Source: Burkholderiales bacterium
GTDB taxonomy: Bacteria > Pseudomonadota > Gammaproteobacteria > Burkholderiales > SG8-39
NCBI GenBank assembly: GCA_017880775.1
Contig: JADGRQ010000008.1
Location: 78,206 to 142,205, forward strand
DNA length: 64,000 nucleotides
Reading direction: 5' to 3'
The notes under the pieces are model-generated. The model saw only the letters and a program-made list of their open reading frames with translations. It searched no databases and was not told the origin of the DNA. Positions 42,301-46,357 of the stretch are shown in pieces (position 1 is the stretch's first letter; each line of letters opens with the position of its first letter). A program made the position numbers and the translations under genes.

Positions 42301-42346
42301 GAACCTTGCGGCGCGGTGTAAACGCTCCAGCGTGTTGCGCGCGAAT
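27332..42346 (-). CDS. Giant two-partner secretion exoprotein (TpsA, filamentous haemagglutinin type)
   Basis: About 5,000 residues. An N-terminal TPS secretion domain covers roughly residues 15-280: GPSVVSGMASFSSVGNSLNV, SSVLNRVVGRDPSAILG and FLINPNGILFGAGSRVDVAG with the NPNG motif. A very long beta-helix of Gly/Thr/Ser/Asn-rich repeats follows. It includes about three 205-residue units (around 1,050-1,700) and about ten YDG-type units (around 3,180-4,060). The C-terminal part has a CTGC pair and a Pro-rich then basic tail ending RKRRVPRCG. The first standard start is GTG at 42295, but that leaves no charged signal-peptide part. ATT at 42346 gives MRAQHAGAFTPRRKVLGVLV, a proper signal peptide, with GGGAGG just upstream. 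The protein would be exported by the TpsB at 42.5 kb and act in adhesion or biofilm. Confidence 0.93.
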   Translation of the reverse strand: MRAQHAGAFTPRRKVLGVLVALAFSGSSLANPTGPSVVSGMASFSSVGNSLNVTNSPNAIINWRGFSIGASETTRFVQQSAASSVLNRVVGRDPSAILGTLSSNGRVFLINPNGILFGAGSRVDVAGLVASTLNITDQDFLAGRLNFQSGAVANPILNYGRIATPAGGRVYLIAPDIENHGVITTPQGQTVLAAGKSAQLVEADVPNLRVEIQAGGTALNVGRILADGGSAGIYAGLIRQQGIVRADSVARNETGNIVFRASGQTMLEAGSVTSASGERGGRIEITGEEVGLVGNARVEATGRQGGGTVLIGGDYQGKNADVQNARATYIGPDATIDASATQSGDGGKVIVWSEEATRVYGAINARGGAESGNGGFVETSGHYLEVTRAPDVSAPSGSGGTWLLDPYNIEVVAGSGVANNSGVPSFAPNNNDSQVGANLINGQLDANANVVLDTGGPGSQVGDITVSSGITKSVSNNASLTLNAANSVTINAPINLSPGGGNFNVTTGSTSGTMTVNNAVTAGGAMNLNLAGGLVVQSTAAQFAELTANTGQTITARSIAVTVLTGFSASIKNNTSGNQNITVNNANVGTGISILNNFASFAGIQSSGTGTQTITVNNADFLRVSGVGSTAQITASGDQTIQVTGTGLNAIQIGAAANTGSSFVRGNNQSITAGTGVQNGSITLTGPAADSRLVDLTSQLGGTQTISTTGALTISAGTAPTNGFSTSISNNFNGLQHVTANSVALFGGATGTNNRASISAFAGQTLDVGSGGLTLTGGSGAGGGNSVNIGQSGATAAQQTINLIGGGNILITGGANGNSNNAGISNSGGNQLLDLSAGGNLTMQGGSSGTNNGAFLSQGSPITPGTQTLLANTGTGIFLTGGTGTATSSGSFISAFGISGGQTINAGSGGITINGGTATGGNSGAGISQNSTTATQSVTVNGGNVSLLGGTGAATNSVNIGNSGTAQTINVNNAASISVVAQTSSANITSSGNQTVTIQGASSANALTVGGALSASLSYISGNNQSVTAGTAGQSGSITEQGGIADATNTGIFSSSGPQTVSTTGMLSITAGTQPNTASTFGAEASVYNTGTGPQTVSAKGISLQGGSIGSTNVAFVQSNGSQSVTVGTSGISLTGGSGGASATDNFAQIFQNAATGTSQTVTVNGGGSITMVGGSSAKTNVGSAGHGSRTFIGANGDSQQIDFTAGGAIALTGGTNGSRNFAEIFLCSSQGPCAPNGTQTITGAPSITLTGGASGGISGEGNLAGIFGYTGLQSITAGPVLLTGGANGTSNYAQIYNPGGQTIVAPSITLTGGADGGGIDTGNFASIQSNASQSITVGSGGLTMTGGSGALTQNFASIFQGGLAGTSETITVNGGGAVTLRGGSSAQSGIGSTVNGSYAFITADGDSQQLSFTAPGSAISITGGTVGSRNNAGIHTRTSGGTQTITGSPTITMIGGASGGVAGEGNFALLRADLGAQNITAGAVVLSGGANGTSNFAQIRSGAAQIFVAPSIVLTGGAGGGGFGTGNFAQITSDSGQSISVGSGGLTMTGGSGPLTDNYASVFQGGLAGTSQLITVGGGGAITLHGGSSAQSGIGTVSGHGSYAYITADGDSQQISFTAPGSAISLTGGTVGSRNSVGIHTRTGGSTQTITGTTSANSPSITLTGGASGGVDLEGNSAILDVDLVGGTQTITADGVTLNAGAGGINNYAVIQAPAQFINVHGDLAIKGGGSSATATTGGGAAIGGRGGSTPTPTNLTLNVDGNLTLTGGTNSGSGANIGSGFLGGQTTDITMNVGGNITLNPGTVSGARIGSPSGAVAGGDVAVTAGGNIALNSSGGVGTSILTTGNVTLHADAAGKSISEGVDSLIQANALAATANSGIALNGNNVVTNLNASNTTSGGIQFTEAAGNKLTVTGMSQTGGNIIVTADDLDITGAVNAGANSVTLRPTTLSQTINIESGPTGGVMSLSPSELGNVTAGTLEIGRSDGTGDVNVNTTIANSNINAGTVRVLAGNNVNLTTAADMGSSGTPFNHHLELKANNNVFVTNGNVYLADNRNLTIAADNDSSGVGDVNFGGVVVQVGTGAGNTTGSMSIQGRNIAMGSSGGPETISVTGAGTQTFTAFDQISINNSANSSVTISTASGLQKFDTSAATGSGNLMIQSSGSGGANGQVTVQSVTGAQNINLNGGLTVKSVAGGSSSATATLSADAGQTISAKFVESLAGGLGGANIINVSFGTQSITTSGMNASNQGLVVSNTGAVAGGARIQSAGSGAQMITVNNASEVDLLATGGDALITSNAGDQTLLVTGAASNNAINVGSAAGTGLASMQGANQSVTAGNVGQSGSITVLGGNTDGKASRILSITGTQTITTPGTVTITGGTAPGVAGPGACTVEGACAVIQNSGNGLQSVSAGDITMTGGASGGFNNALLLAFGTGAQSVSARSITLTGGSGSVGGNGASIQSTSDQAITVGAGGITLIGGAGLVGNHGLIRQSGTVGTQHITVNGGGTIDIRGGSSTDTVAATAGSNGDLRSDGTLQQIDFTSGGQLKLTGGTIGNGNQAFVRAESPGASQVITGSPTITLTGGASGGSTTDGNEADIFSDGSQNISAASISAMGGAGGINTFAGVRAVNDQIITVGSGGITLIGGSGLGSAHAQILQTGAGEQSITFNAPGGAISLTGGTGDTPITATAGNLAQINATSGNQTIAGNVTANNPSITINAGPSGNNTFVSATNTNIGNNAFIRAQAGTQNISAGAIQVNAGAAGIDNSATIQAPHQNITASSVTLTGGGASGSFAGARTGGIGGGTPGPTDLHLTTTGTGNVVLNGGSVSGVTIGTNSVGGVTTDIVINSGGDVTLNAGIGGRAFIGSSNAVAAGGDISVTAGGNIALNATGSVGTAIRTAGNVTLHADTAGKSITEAANSVIAANTLTTSSNGATSLLGTGNAVSNFVASTVGGNITFNNAQALTLGSGWLTTPAGAQTVNITTTGATSDITLSGSTTTDDNVSLTSGRDIFLNGPTLGANSLTLNAPTGGIVDGNGAANNVSATTLSLGAANGIVLDTAVANLSANNTGTGNVVFRNTGSLAISGVGAAGGGTATITATGTITLNGAVSATGAGDSIVLASGGNFVNNAGASALSPGSGRWLVYSANPTLDTLGGLASNFKQYNATYGVTSVLGTGNGLLYSLAPVITPGLTGSVTKAYDGTTVAALLPANYTATGAIGGDTVTLNNPATGSFDTKHAGVSKTVTASGLAIASATNGSATVYGYQLGSASASAAIGTVTAVPLTVGLSNTGVTKSYDGTTAAPAGFTPVYSVSGLIAGDAATISNSGSAYNSAHVASANTLSVNGLLLTSVVGSNASLASDYSFGASSASVAATITAAPLTASLTNTGVTKSYDGTTAAPAGFTPAFSVSGLVSGDTAATISNTGRAYNSAHVASATTVAVSGLSLTGITGANASLASDYSLGTPSASVTATITRAPLAVSLTNVSVAKAYDGTSAAPAGFTPAYSVTGFATGDSGATITNGAASYNSAHVAGANTVSVAGLALTGITGSLGSATTDYSVPASTNVAASITPASLTVALTNTGVTKAYDATINAPAGFTPSFSVSGLVAGDTAATIGSTSRTYNNANVVGATTLTASGLSIGGVTGSAGSVASDYSVPASAGTGATITAAPLSLTLVGPVTKTYDGTTAATLAPANFNLTGFVGTESASVTQSAGTYASPSAGSGIDVSATLATGNYSPVGGTILTNYVLPGGSFTGTGIGTINPALLSVSVALVGPVSKVYDGTTVATLMPANFSLSGFVASDSASINQTLGSYATANAGGGNNVSTTLATGNYVAGGSTQLGNYSLQTGTLTGTGIGTINKAALTVSTGNVTKTYDGTLAAPGAAATVTGGTLYANASNGNALDSLLAGTFAFTNAHAGIGNKTVSVAGVTVNDGNAGGNYNVTLVNNTSSTINKAALTVNAVGASKVYDGTTSSTGTPTTAGLVGGDTVSALSESYASKNVLGLNASTLNVNGGFVVNDGNAGNNYSVLTNSAAGTITPKSISAAGLAANNKVYDGNTTATLNVGGANLSGAVAGDAISLNPAAATGTFADRNVGTGNLVTVNGLTLAGADAPNYTLAASGSVLSANITQLPSVTWTGGASGNWSVAANWAGGALPDASNVAQVVIPPGSTVNYDLVSGATTLNTLSSSGTLNMSVGALGINSSLNTARYQQTGGSVSGSGTFGVTQSFSQTGGSINMGGTLSITQSSGSLAINNSIAASAITLAAPTGAITEPATASIGTGQLTTSSSGAMNLLGTGNQIANLDVTAGGAVTVVNASALNVTGISTGANPVTLTAGGAISQSGAITSTGLLITSSLGGTGLPNSGNAFSTVNATNTGVGDIALTSSTGTLTVSGINQGGGGDVSVRNLTGAITTTGAITAPGSNNLVALDAGNGSITVGAGINAANVSLEAFGAASDVLINANVAASLGDVFVSADRKVVLGSGGISAISGNATLAALGGTITESAAGIISSAVLDTFSTGTTTLGNANAVGSFSAVTSGGNVSFTNGTGFVLNGVSAPGSSVSLNAGGPIGSGAGGVQANVLAAAATGGLNLGSGNLVNTVNLTNSGSGAVVLGNAAPLLTVAGVSQTGGGVTIGNTGAIATSGPIGASGDLLMSATGSFGVGAPISAGGNLGLFGAVLSVGANVSSGAGALTASAGTGLLNVVGGSTITGGGGLVSLFGGDMNIGGTVNAGAGTVVLNNTSGGIVTLGGGASGFGLSNTELGRITAGTLILNGSPIMVDGAVSLTLGQVVLNGSSIDFANSFTVSGGNLVVNVGGGVTVTPGASPVDVRANGISITGGTVMLDASSGSHALIAAGAGGATINAGSGKVTLLPGIGPDANAGIIATGPVVMNGFSCTGCAVLTTDPFSSPPVLAATGLFGSSVSVTILAPVLVENLDLPQVVLSQVQPPQVLPPAQPQTPPPPSAEDSDKKQETSSGSTQNDDGSATRKRRVPRCG
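30120..32770 (-). repeat. Array of about ten YDG-type repeats inside tpsA
   Basis: The codons for (K/S)xYDGTT recur near 30163, 30424, 30708, 30991, 31280, 31570, 31860, 32152, 32443 and 32734. This is a period of about 261-292 bases, settling at 289-292 in the last seven units. Each unit reads like TGVTKSYDGTTAAPAGFTP, then GLxxGDxAATI, then YNSAHVASA. The most similar pair at the DNA level is 32152/32443. YDG/MBG domains are common stalk units in large bacterial adhesins. Confidence 0.85.
37190..39110 (-). repeat. Three 205-209-residue tandem repeats inside tpsA
   Basis: The motif GDSQQ(I/L)xFTA recurs with anchors at 37506, 38121 and 38748 (spacing 615 and 627 bases). Each unit also contains GGxxTxxGGSSA, TGGTxGSRN, ITLTGGASGG, TAGxVxLxGGANGTSN and GGLTMTGGSG. 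A weaker fourth copy lies near 34,550-35,100. The two left units are very alike, as expected of recent duplication. Assembly of such repeats from short reads should be treated with care. Confidence 0.75.
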
Positions 42347-42357
42347 GGAACCTCCCT
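42344..42357 (-). promoter_or_regulatory. Ribosome site with candidate ATT start of tpsA
   Basis: On the minus strand AGGGAGG is followed after TTCC by ATT, in frame with the tpsA ORF (51 bases, 17 codons, before the first GTG). The preceding frame has no ATG, GTG or TTG start that would give a signal peptide. The spacing of four bases is short but usable. Confidence 0.45.
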
Positions 42358-42455
42358 TAGGCCATTCGCCGGAATCTTATTATTGTGTCAAACCCGGCGC
42401 CAACAGGGCATTGTCCCCCTGCTGACCGATTTGAACAATACTTATCTGCGTTCCC

Positions 42456-44102
42456 CTAGAACGAAGCCACGGAGGCGAACGCGAAGCGCCAGTGATTGCG
42501 TTCCCGCGTGCCTCCCGGATCGACGATATTGGCCAGGTCGAAGCGCAGCGTCACCGCCTTTTGCTGAGTCATTCGCAGGCCGATGCCGGCGCTGGCGATG
42601 CCGTTATGCACTTGCTCGCCCGGCTGCGGGTTGACCCGCGACGTGCGGCCGATATCGTAGAAGGCGAGCAGGCGCAGGCTCCAGTCTTTCCAGCCGGCCA
42701 GCGGCGAAAGATCCGGGGTGTACAGTTCCACCGAGCCGCTGTGGCCCCGGTCGCCCGCGAGTTCGCGCTCGAGGAACCCGCGTACGGAATTCGCGCCTCC
42801 GATTCCGAACTGCTCCGGTCCGACCAGCACTTCGTCTGTGTGCTGCAGGTCGAAACGCGCGCGCAACTGCCAATCGCCTTCCAGCGAACGGGAATGGTTG
42901 GCGCCGAAGCGAAGAACGGAGTAGCGCGCCTTGGCGCCGAAGCGCGCGCGCCCGAGCGCGTCAGTGTCGCCGTAGGCGCCGCGGCCGACGTTCGCGGCGC
43001 CGGTTGCGTAAACCGAGGTCTGCGCCGACGCATCGAGCAGGGTTCCGGAATAGGTCAGCGAAACCGGCGTGATCGAAAACGTTGCGCCAGCGGTGCCGCA
43101 GCCCGCCGCGCCGAACTCCCCCACCGAGCACGCGTTGCGGTACATGCGGTGATCCAGCCCCCACACCAGCTTATGATCGTAGCCGACGATCCGGTCCAGA
43201 TGCTGGTTGTAGCGTGCCCCGAGCACGCCGCCGCGGCCGCTGAAGCTGAGCGGCCCTGCCGTAGTCTGCGTGGTGCCGGCATCGACGTCGGAATAGCCGG
43301 CGTAGAAATCCATTGAGCCGCCGTACGCGTAGAGCGGCAGGTGGTAACCCACGCTGTAGATCGAGACCTGTTTCGGCTTGTCCGGCGAGGTGACGTATTG
43401 CAGGGTCATCGCCGAATCGCGCTCGTTCAAATTCGCGTTCTGGTAACCAAAGCCGAGGCGGTAGTACCCCGTCGACCCGGTGCCGGAGTTGTCTAACGTG
43501 ACGAACGCCTTATTCGGGTTTTCATCGCGAACTTCCACCTGGGCATCAACTTCGCCTTCCTTGTCGCCGGCGCGCAAGACGACGTTGGTCTGCTTCGCCG
43601 GGTTTTCGTTCACGATCGCCAGGTTGCGCGCCACGTCGATCGCGTTGGGCGACTTCCCCGCGACGAGCGAAGGCAGGCTGGCGCGCACGTTCCCCTCGCT
43701 GAAGAACTTGTTGCCCTGGATCTCGAGCTTGCGAATGCGCGCTTCGATTACGCGCAGTTGGATATCCCCTTTTTCCAGTTCCTGCTCTGGGAGATAGACC
43801 TGGACCGCGCTGTAGCCGCGCGTACGGTAAGTGTTCTCCAGCGCCTCCAATGCGCGCTGGACATCGCCGAAATCGCGCCCCTTCCCGGTGAACGGCGCGA
43901 CCACGCGGGAGATCTCCTCCTCAGACAGGAGGGTGTTACCGTCGATCGAATACCGTTCGATGTCGAAGCGCAGCTCGACCGGGGTCATGCTTGGCGCCGG
44001 CACCTGCGCGTGCGCGGCAAACGGCGAAAGCAACAACCAGACGAGCGCCGCAACCCGGGCTCGCGCAGCGGTCTTCACAGCATCTGCCGATCGTGTTGTC
44101 AT
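42456..44102 (-). CDS. TpsB outer-membrane transporter (ShlB/FhaC/HecB family)
   Basis: The 548-residue product has a signal peptide (VAALVWLLLSPFAAHA-QVP). Two POTRA domains follow, at about 45-120 (FDIERYSIDGNTLLSEEEIS, VQRALEALENTYRTRGYSA) and 122-200 (RKLEIQGNKFFSEGNVRASL). A 16-strand barrel comes next, with the L6-loop VRGF motif near residue 437 (GGANSVRGFLEREL), ending in a terminal Phe as outer-membrane proteins do. It recognises the TPS domain of the partner and threads it across the outer membrane. The partner gene follows after 109 bases. The two are clearly a cognate pair by position. Confidence 0.95.
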   Translation of the reverse strand: MTTRSADAVKTAARARVAALVWLLLSPFAAHAQVPAPSMTPVELRFDIERYSIDGNTLLSEEEISRVVAPFTGKGRDFGDVQRALEALENTYRTRGYSAVQVYLPEQELEKGDIQLRVIEARIRKLEIQGNKFFSEGNVRASLPSLVAGKSPNAIDVARNLAIVNENPAKQTNVVLRAGDKEGEVDAQVEVRDENPNKAFVTLDNSGTGSTGYYRLGFGYQNANLNERDSAMTLQYVTSPDKPKQVSIYSVGYHLPLYAYGGSMDFYAGYSDVDAGTTQTTAGPLSFSGRGGVLGARYNQHLDRIVGYDHKLVWGLDHRMYRNACSVGEFGAAGCGTAGATFSITPVSLTYSGTLLDASAQTSVYATGAANVGRGAYGDTDALGRARFGAKARYSVLRFGANHSRSLEGDWQLRARFDLQHTDEVLVGPEQFGIGGANSVRGFLERELAGDRGHSGSVELYTPDLSPLAGWKDWSLRLLAFYDIGRTSRVNPQPGEQVHNGIASAGIGLRMTQQKAVTLRFDLANIVDPGGTRERNHWRFAFASVASF

Positions 44103-44163
44103 TGCCGAACAGTGGCCGGACTATACCCGGAATCGAAAAGGAAGGATTCTCTGGGCCCGGAGG

Positions 44164-44700
44164 TCAGTCCGGCGATCTATTCCAGCGCAAGCGCATGGGC
44201 TGAAGGCCCCCGCCTGCTTCGACCCACGCCTCGATCCCGCCGCGGTACCAGTACACCTCGCGGTAGCCCAGCATCACCGCGCGCAGCGCTGCGTTATAGG
44301 AGAGCCAGCAGTTCGCGCCGGCGCAGAAGAAGACGATGGGGCGCCCCGGTTCGCCGCCAGTCAGCGCCGCAAGCGTCCTGGCGAGCTGCGCTTGGATTGC
44401 GTCGTCGAACCCCTGGCCCCGCCCGGCGCCCAGCAACCAGATCGCTCCGGGAATCGAGTCATGCCCCTCTCCGACGACGTCGAGCAGCAGGGGCCGCACC
44501 GCCGCGTCGCGCTCGAGCCACATCCGGAGCTGCGGCGTGCGGATGGTCCGCCCCCCGGGCAGCTCGCGCGGCGTCGGCGCCGCGTACTCTGCAATGCGCA
44601 GTTCGCGCGTCGGCGACACGCCGAAATCGGCATCTTCGTCGGCAAGCGCCAGCCCGCAAGCGGCGAGCGCAGCCGTGGCCATGAATCCCGCCATCCGCAT
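44164..44700 (-). CDS. Exported rhodanese-like protein with C-x4-CW active loop
   Basis: The 178-residue product has a signal peptide (MRMAGFMATAALAACGLALA-DED). A rhodanese-like domain follows: LLLDVVGEGHDSIPGAIWL, then the active loop VFFCAGANCWLSYNAALRAV and the end motif GYREVYWYRGGIEAWVEAGG. The loop with a CW pair recalls the PQQ-catabolism-associated CXXCW rhodanese-like family, but the spacing between cysteines here is four. It probably handles thiols or sulfane sulfur in the periplasm. It lies 61 bases before tpsB on the same strand and is divergent from a DsbA-like gene. A role in disulfide handling of the secreted protein is speculative. Confidence 0.8.
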   Translation of the reverse strand: MRMAGFMATAALAACGLALADEDADFGVSPTRELRIAEYAAPTPRELPGGRTIRTPQLRMWLERDAAVRPLLLDVVGEGHDSIPGAIWLLGAGRGQGFDDAIQAQLARTLAALTGGEPGRPIVFFCAGANCWLSYNAALRAVMLGYREVYWYRGGIEAWVEAGGGLQPMRLRWNRSPD

Positions 44701-44747
44701 GCTGCAAAGCTTACGCTTCCCGCTGCCCGGGGCAACCGAGGTAGACT

Positions 44748-45395
44748 TTGCTGCGCATGAAAGGCCTCACGTCCCGTGCCGCGGCGATAATCCTTCTCAT
44801 CGCGGGTTGCGCCTTGGCGAACGCCCAGCCGCTGCCGATCGCCGGGCGCGACTACATGCTGCTCGACCCCCCACGGCCCGCGGCGCCGGGCGGGCCGATC
44901 GAGGTAATCGAGTTCTTCTATTACGGGTGTCCTGTCTGTTACGAAGCCCAGCCGCATATTGCACGCTGGCAGGCAAGCGCGGCATCGGATGTGTCGTTCT
45001 TGCGCATCCCGTCCGCCTCTTCTGAAAGTCAGGAAAGTTTCGCGCTCACCTACTACGCGCTCGAGGCCAGCGGCCATCTGGAACGCCTGCACTGGACCGT
45101 CTACGAAAATCACCATTTCGACGATCAGCGGTTGCTCGACGAAAGAAATCTGCTCGACTGGCTCGAGCGCAACGGCATCGATGCCGCGGCCTTTCGCAAG
45201 CTGCGCGATTCCGCCGAGGTTCGCGCACGGGTGGCAAAGGGCCGTGCGGCTTTCGGCGCTTACGGCGTGCGCGCCGTACCTACCTTCGTGGTCGATGGCA
45301 GGTTCCTCACTTCGGCGCGCCTTGCCGGCGGCGTCAAGGAAATGATGGACGTCGTGAGCTATCTGGTCGCCCGCGCGCGCCAAGAACGCCGGTGA
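44748..45395 (+). CDS. DsbA-like thiol:disulfide oxidoreductase (CPVC active site)
   Basis: The product of about 215 residues has a signal sequence (SRAAAIILLIAGCALANA-QPL). The thioredoxin-fold start is IEVIEFFYYGCPVCYEAQPH, with the redox motif CPVC where DsbA usually has CPHC. The helical insertion follows, then the cis-proline segment VRAVPTFVVDGRFLTS. It would introduce disulfides into exported proteins. The TTG at 44748 has GAGG at good distance; the ATG at 44757 is the alternative. It is divergent from the rhodanese-like gene by about 47 bases. A changed dipeptide between the cysteines shifts redox potential in this family. No DsbB is in the window. Confidence 0.9.
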   Translation: MLRMKGLTSRAAAIILLIAGCALANAQPLPIAGRDYMLLDPPRPAAPGGPIEVIEFFYYGCPVCYEAQPHIARWQASAASDVSFLRIPSASSESQESFALTYYALEASGHLERLHWTVYENHHFDDQRLLDERNLLDWLERNGIDAAAFRKLRDSAEVRARVAKGRAAFGAYGVRAVPTFVVDGRFLTSARLAGGVKEMMDVVSYLVARARQERR

Positions 45396-45462
45396 AAATA
45401 ACCCGTACTGCCCGGGCCGCCATTTCTTCAAGCGTCGGACAGCTCGGCGCGCGGGGTCCGAT

Positions 45463-45876
45463 TTACGGCAGCAGCCGGAAAACCCTTCGCTGATTGAGCC
45501 GGTAGACCGAAAACCCCCGGCGATCCAGGGTAAACACCTGGTCGGCGCCCAGCTCTTCCCCGAGCGCGACGAGCGTCGCATCCGCATAGTCCATGGGGAC
45601 GTTGCGGTACTTTTCCATGAGGATGGAGGCCCTCTTGACACTCGCCTGCGACGAGGGAGCCAGCAGGAAGGCCCCTCTCAGAACGAACTCGAGACAAACC
45701 TTCTGCGCCTGCCACCGCGGGCCCACGAGGTGAAGAGTCTCGGTCAAGACCGCTTCGGTCGTGACGATCGCTCCGCTCCATCCTTCCAGGACCGCCACAC
45801 AGTCGGCGTGGCAGCGCTCGCTGCGGTCCGCCAAGGCGACAAAGGCCCCGGTATCGAGCAAGAGTTCATTCGCCAC
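45463..45876 (-). CDS. PIN-domain toxin (VapC type)
   Basis: The 137-residue PIN nuclease has acidic residues at the expected places. These are D8 (LLLDTGAFVAL), a Glu in TTEAVLTETLHL, an Asp in MDYADATLVAL and a later Asp in VFTLDRRGF. VapC toxins cleave tRNA or rRNA. The start overlaps the upstream antitoxin-like gene by 11 bases, the usual coupling of such modules. It lies at the right edge of the two-partner secretion island, where such stabilising modules are often found. Confidence 0.88.
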   Translation of the reverse strand: MANELLLDTGAFVALADRSERCHADCVAVLEGWSGAIVTTEAVLTETLHLVGPRWQAQKVCLEFVLRGAFLLAPSSQASVKRASILMEKYRNVPMDYADATLVALGEELGADQVFTLDRRGFSVYRLNQRRVFRLLP

Positions 45877-46114
45877 GGCGCAGGCGCCGGATCAAGTGCT
45901 CCCGGTGACGCTGACCCAGGTCGGGCACTCCGCTCTCGATACGGCCGAGAAGGTCCCGAACGCGCTCGATGGGGCGGAGGTCCGGTTCGGTATCGAGGAA
46001 TTGCTCGAGCGCCAGACGCACCACGTCCGAGCGCTTGCGTTTCATGCGTTTGGCCGAACGCTCCAACTTCTCGGAAAGGGCCCCCGGCAATCGGAGCGTC
46101 AATTGAGATTCCAT
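45866..46114 (-). CDS. Ribbon-helix-helix antitoxin (VapB type)
   Basis: The 82-residue protein starts MESQLTLRLPGALSEKLERS. It has the beta-strand and two helices of a ribbon-helix-helix DNA-binding domain (RKRSDVVRLALEQFL), followed by an acidic then basic tail that would bind the toxin. The palindrome TTGCA-N6-TGCAA 20 bases upstream is a good candidate for autoregulation. The longer minus-strand frame above it is a shadow of leuA. Confidence 0.85.
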   Translation of the reverse strand: MESQLTLRLPGALSEKLERSAKRMKRKRSDVVRLALEQFLDTEPDLRPIERVRDLLGRIESGVPDLGQRHREHLIRRLRRGE

Positions 46115-46133
46115 GCGCTTGTCTTCCTTTGCC

Positions 46134-46149
46134 TTGCATTGTAGTGCAA
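46134..46149. promoter_or_regulatory. Palindrome upstream of vapB-like antitoxin
   Basis: TTGCA at 46134-46138 and TGCAA at 46145-46149 form a dyad around six bases, in an AT-richer stretch 20 bases before the antitoxin start. Ribbon-helix-helix antitoxins bind such sites to repress their own operon. Confidence 0.4.
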
Positions 46150-46192
46150 AATTTGATTTGCCTAATGCCTGCGTTGCCGATATAGTCGCATC

Positions 46193-46282
46193 ATGATCTC
46201 GGCGTACGCACTTCCCATTGCGACGCTTACCAGCCTGCTCCTCCCGGCTGGCCCGCTGCTGCGCCCCGCGCGCACATACTGA
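46193..46282 (+). CDS. Candidate Leu-rich leader peptide of leuA
   Basis: An ATG-started ORF of 29 codons lies 75 bases before leuA. Its middle reads TSLLLPAGPLLRP, with three and then two consecutive Leu codons plus two more Leu nearby. Leucine-rich leader peptides with tandem Leu codons control leu operons by ribosome-mediated attenuation in enterobacteria. The following 75 bases can form two mutually exclusive stems (see 46292-46323). No clear Shine-Dalgarno is seen. High GC makes Leu codons common, so this could be chance. Confidence 0.45.
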   Translation: MISAYALPIATLTSLLLPAGPLLRPARTY

Positions 46283-46291
46283 TCCCCACAA

Positions 46292-46323
46292 CCTGGCAGT
46301 ACCCCTGACCGCCCACCAGGCGG
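46292..46323 (+). promoter_or_regulatory. Alternative hairpins between leader peptide and leuA
   Basis: CCTGG at 46292-46296 can pair with CCAGG at 46316-46320. CCGCC at 46309-46313 can pair with GGCGG at 46319-46323, and the two share bases 46319-46320. The second stem is followed by a weak pyrimidine run (CTTCTT near 46330). This is the arrangement of an attenuator, although the terminator stem is short. Confidence 0.35.
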
Positions 46324-46357
46324 CAAGGACTTCTTGCATTCCCACCAGGAGCGGCCC

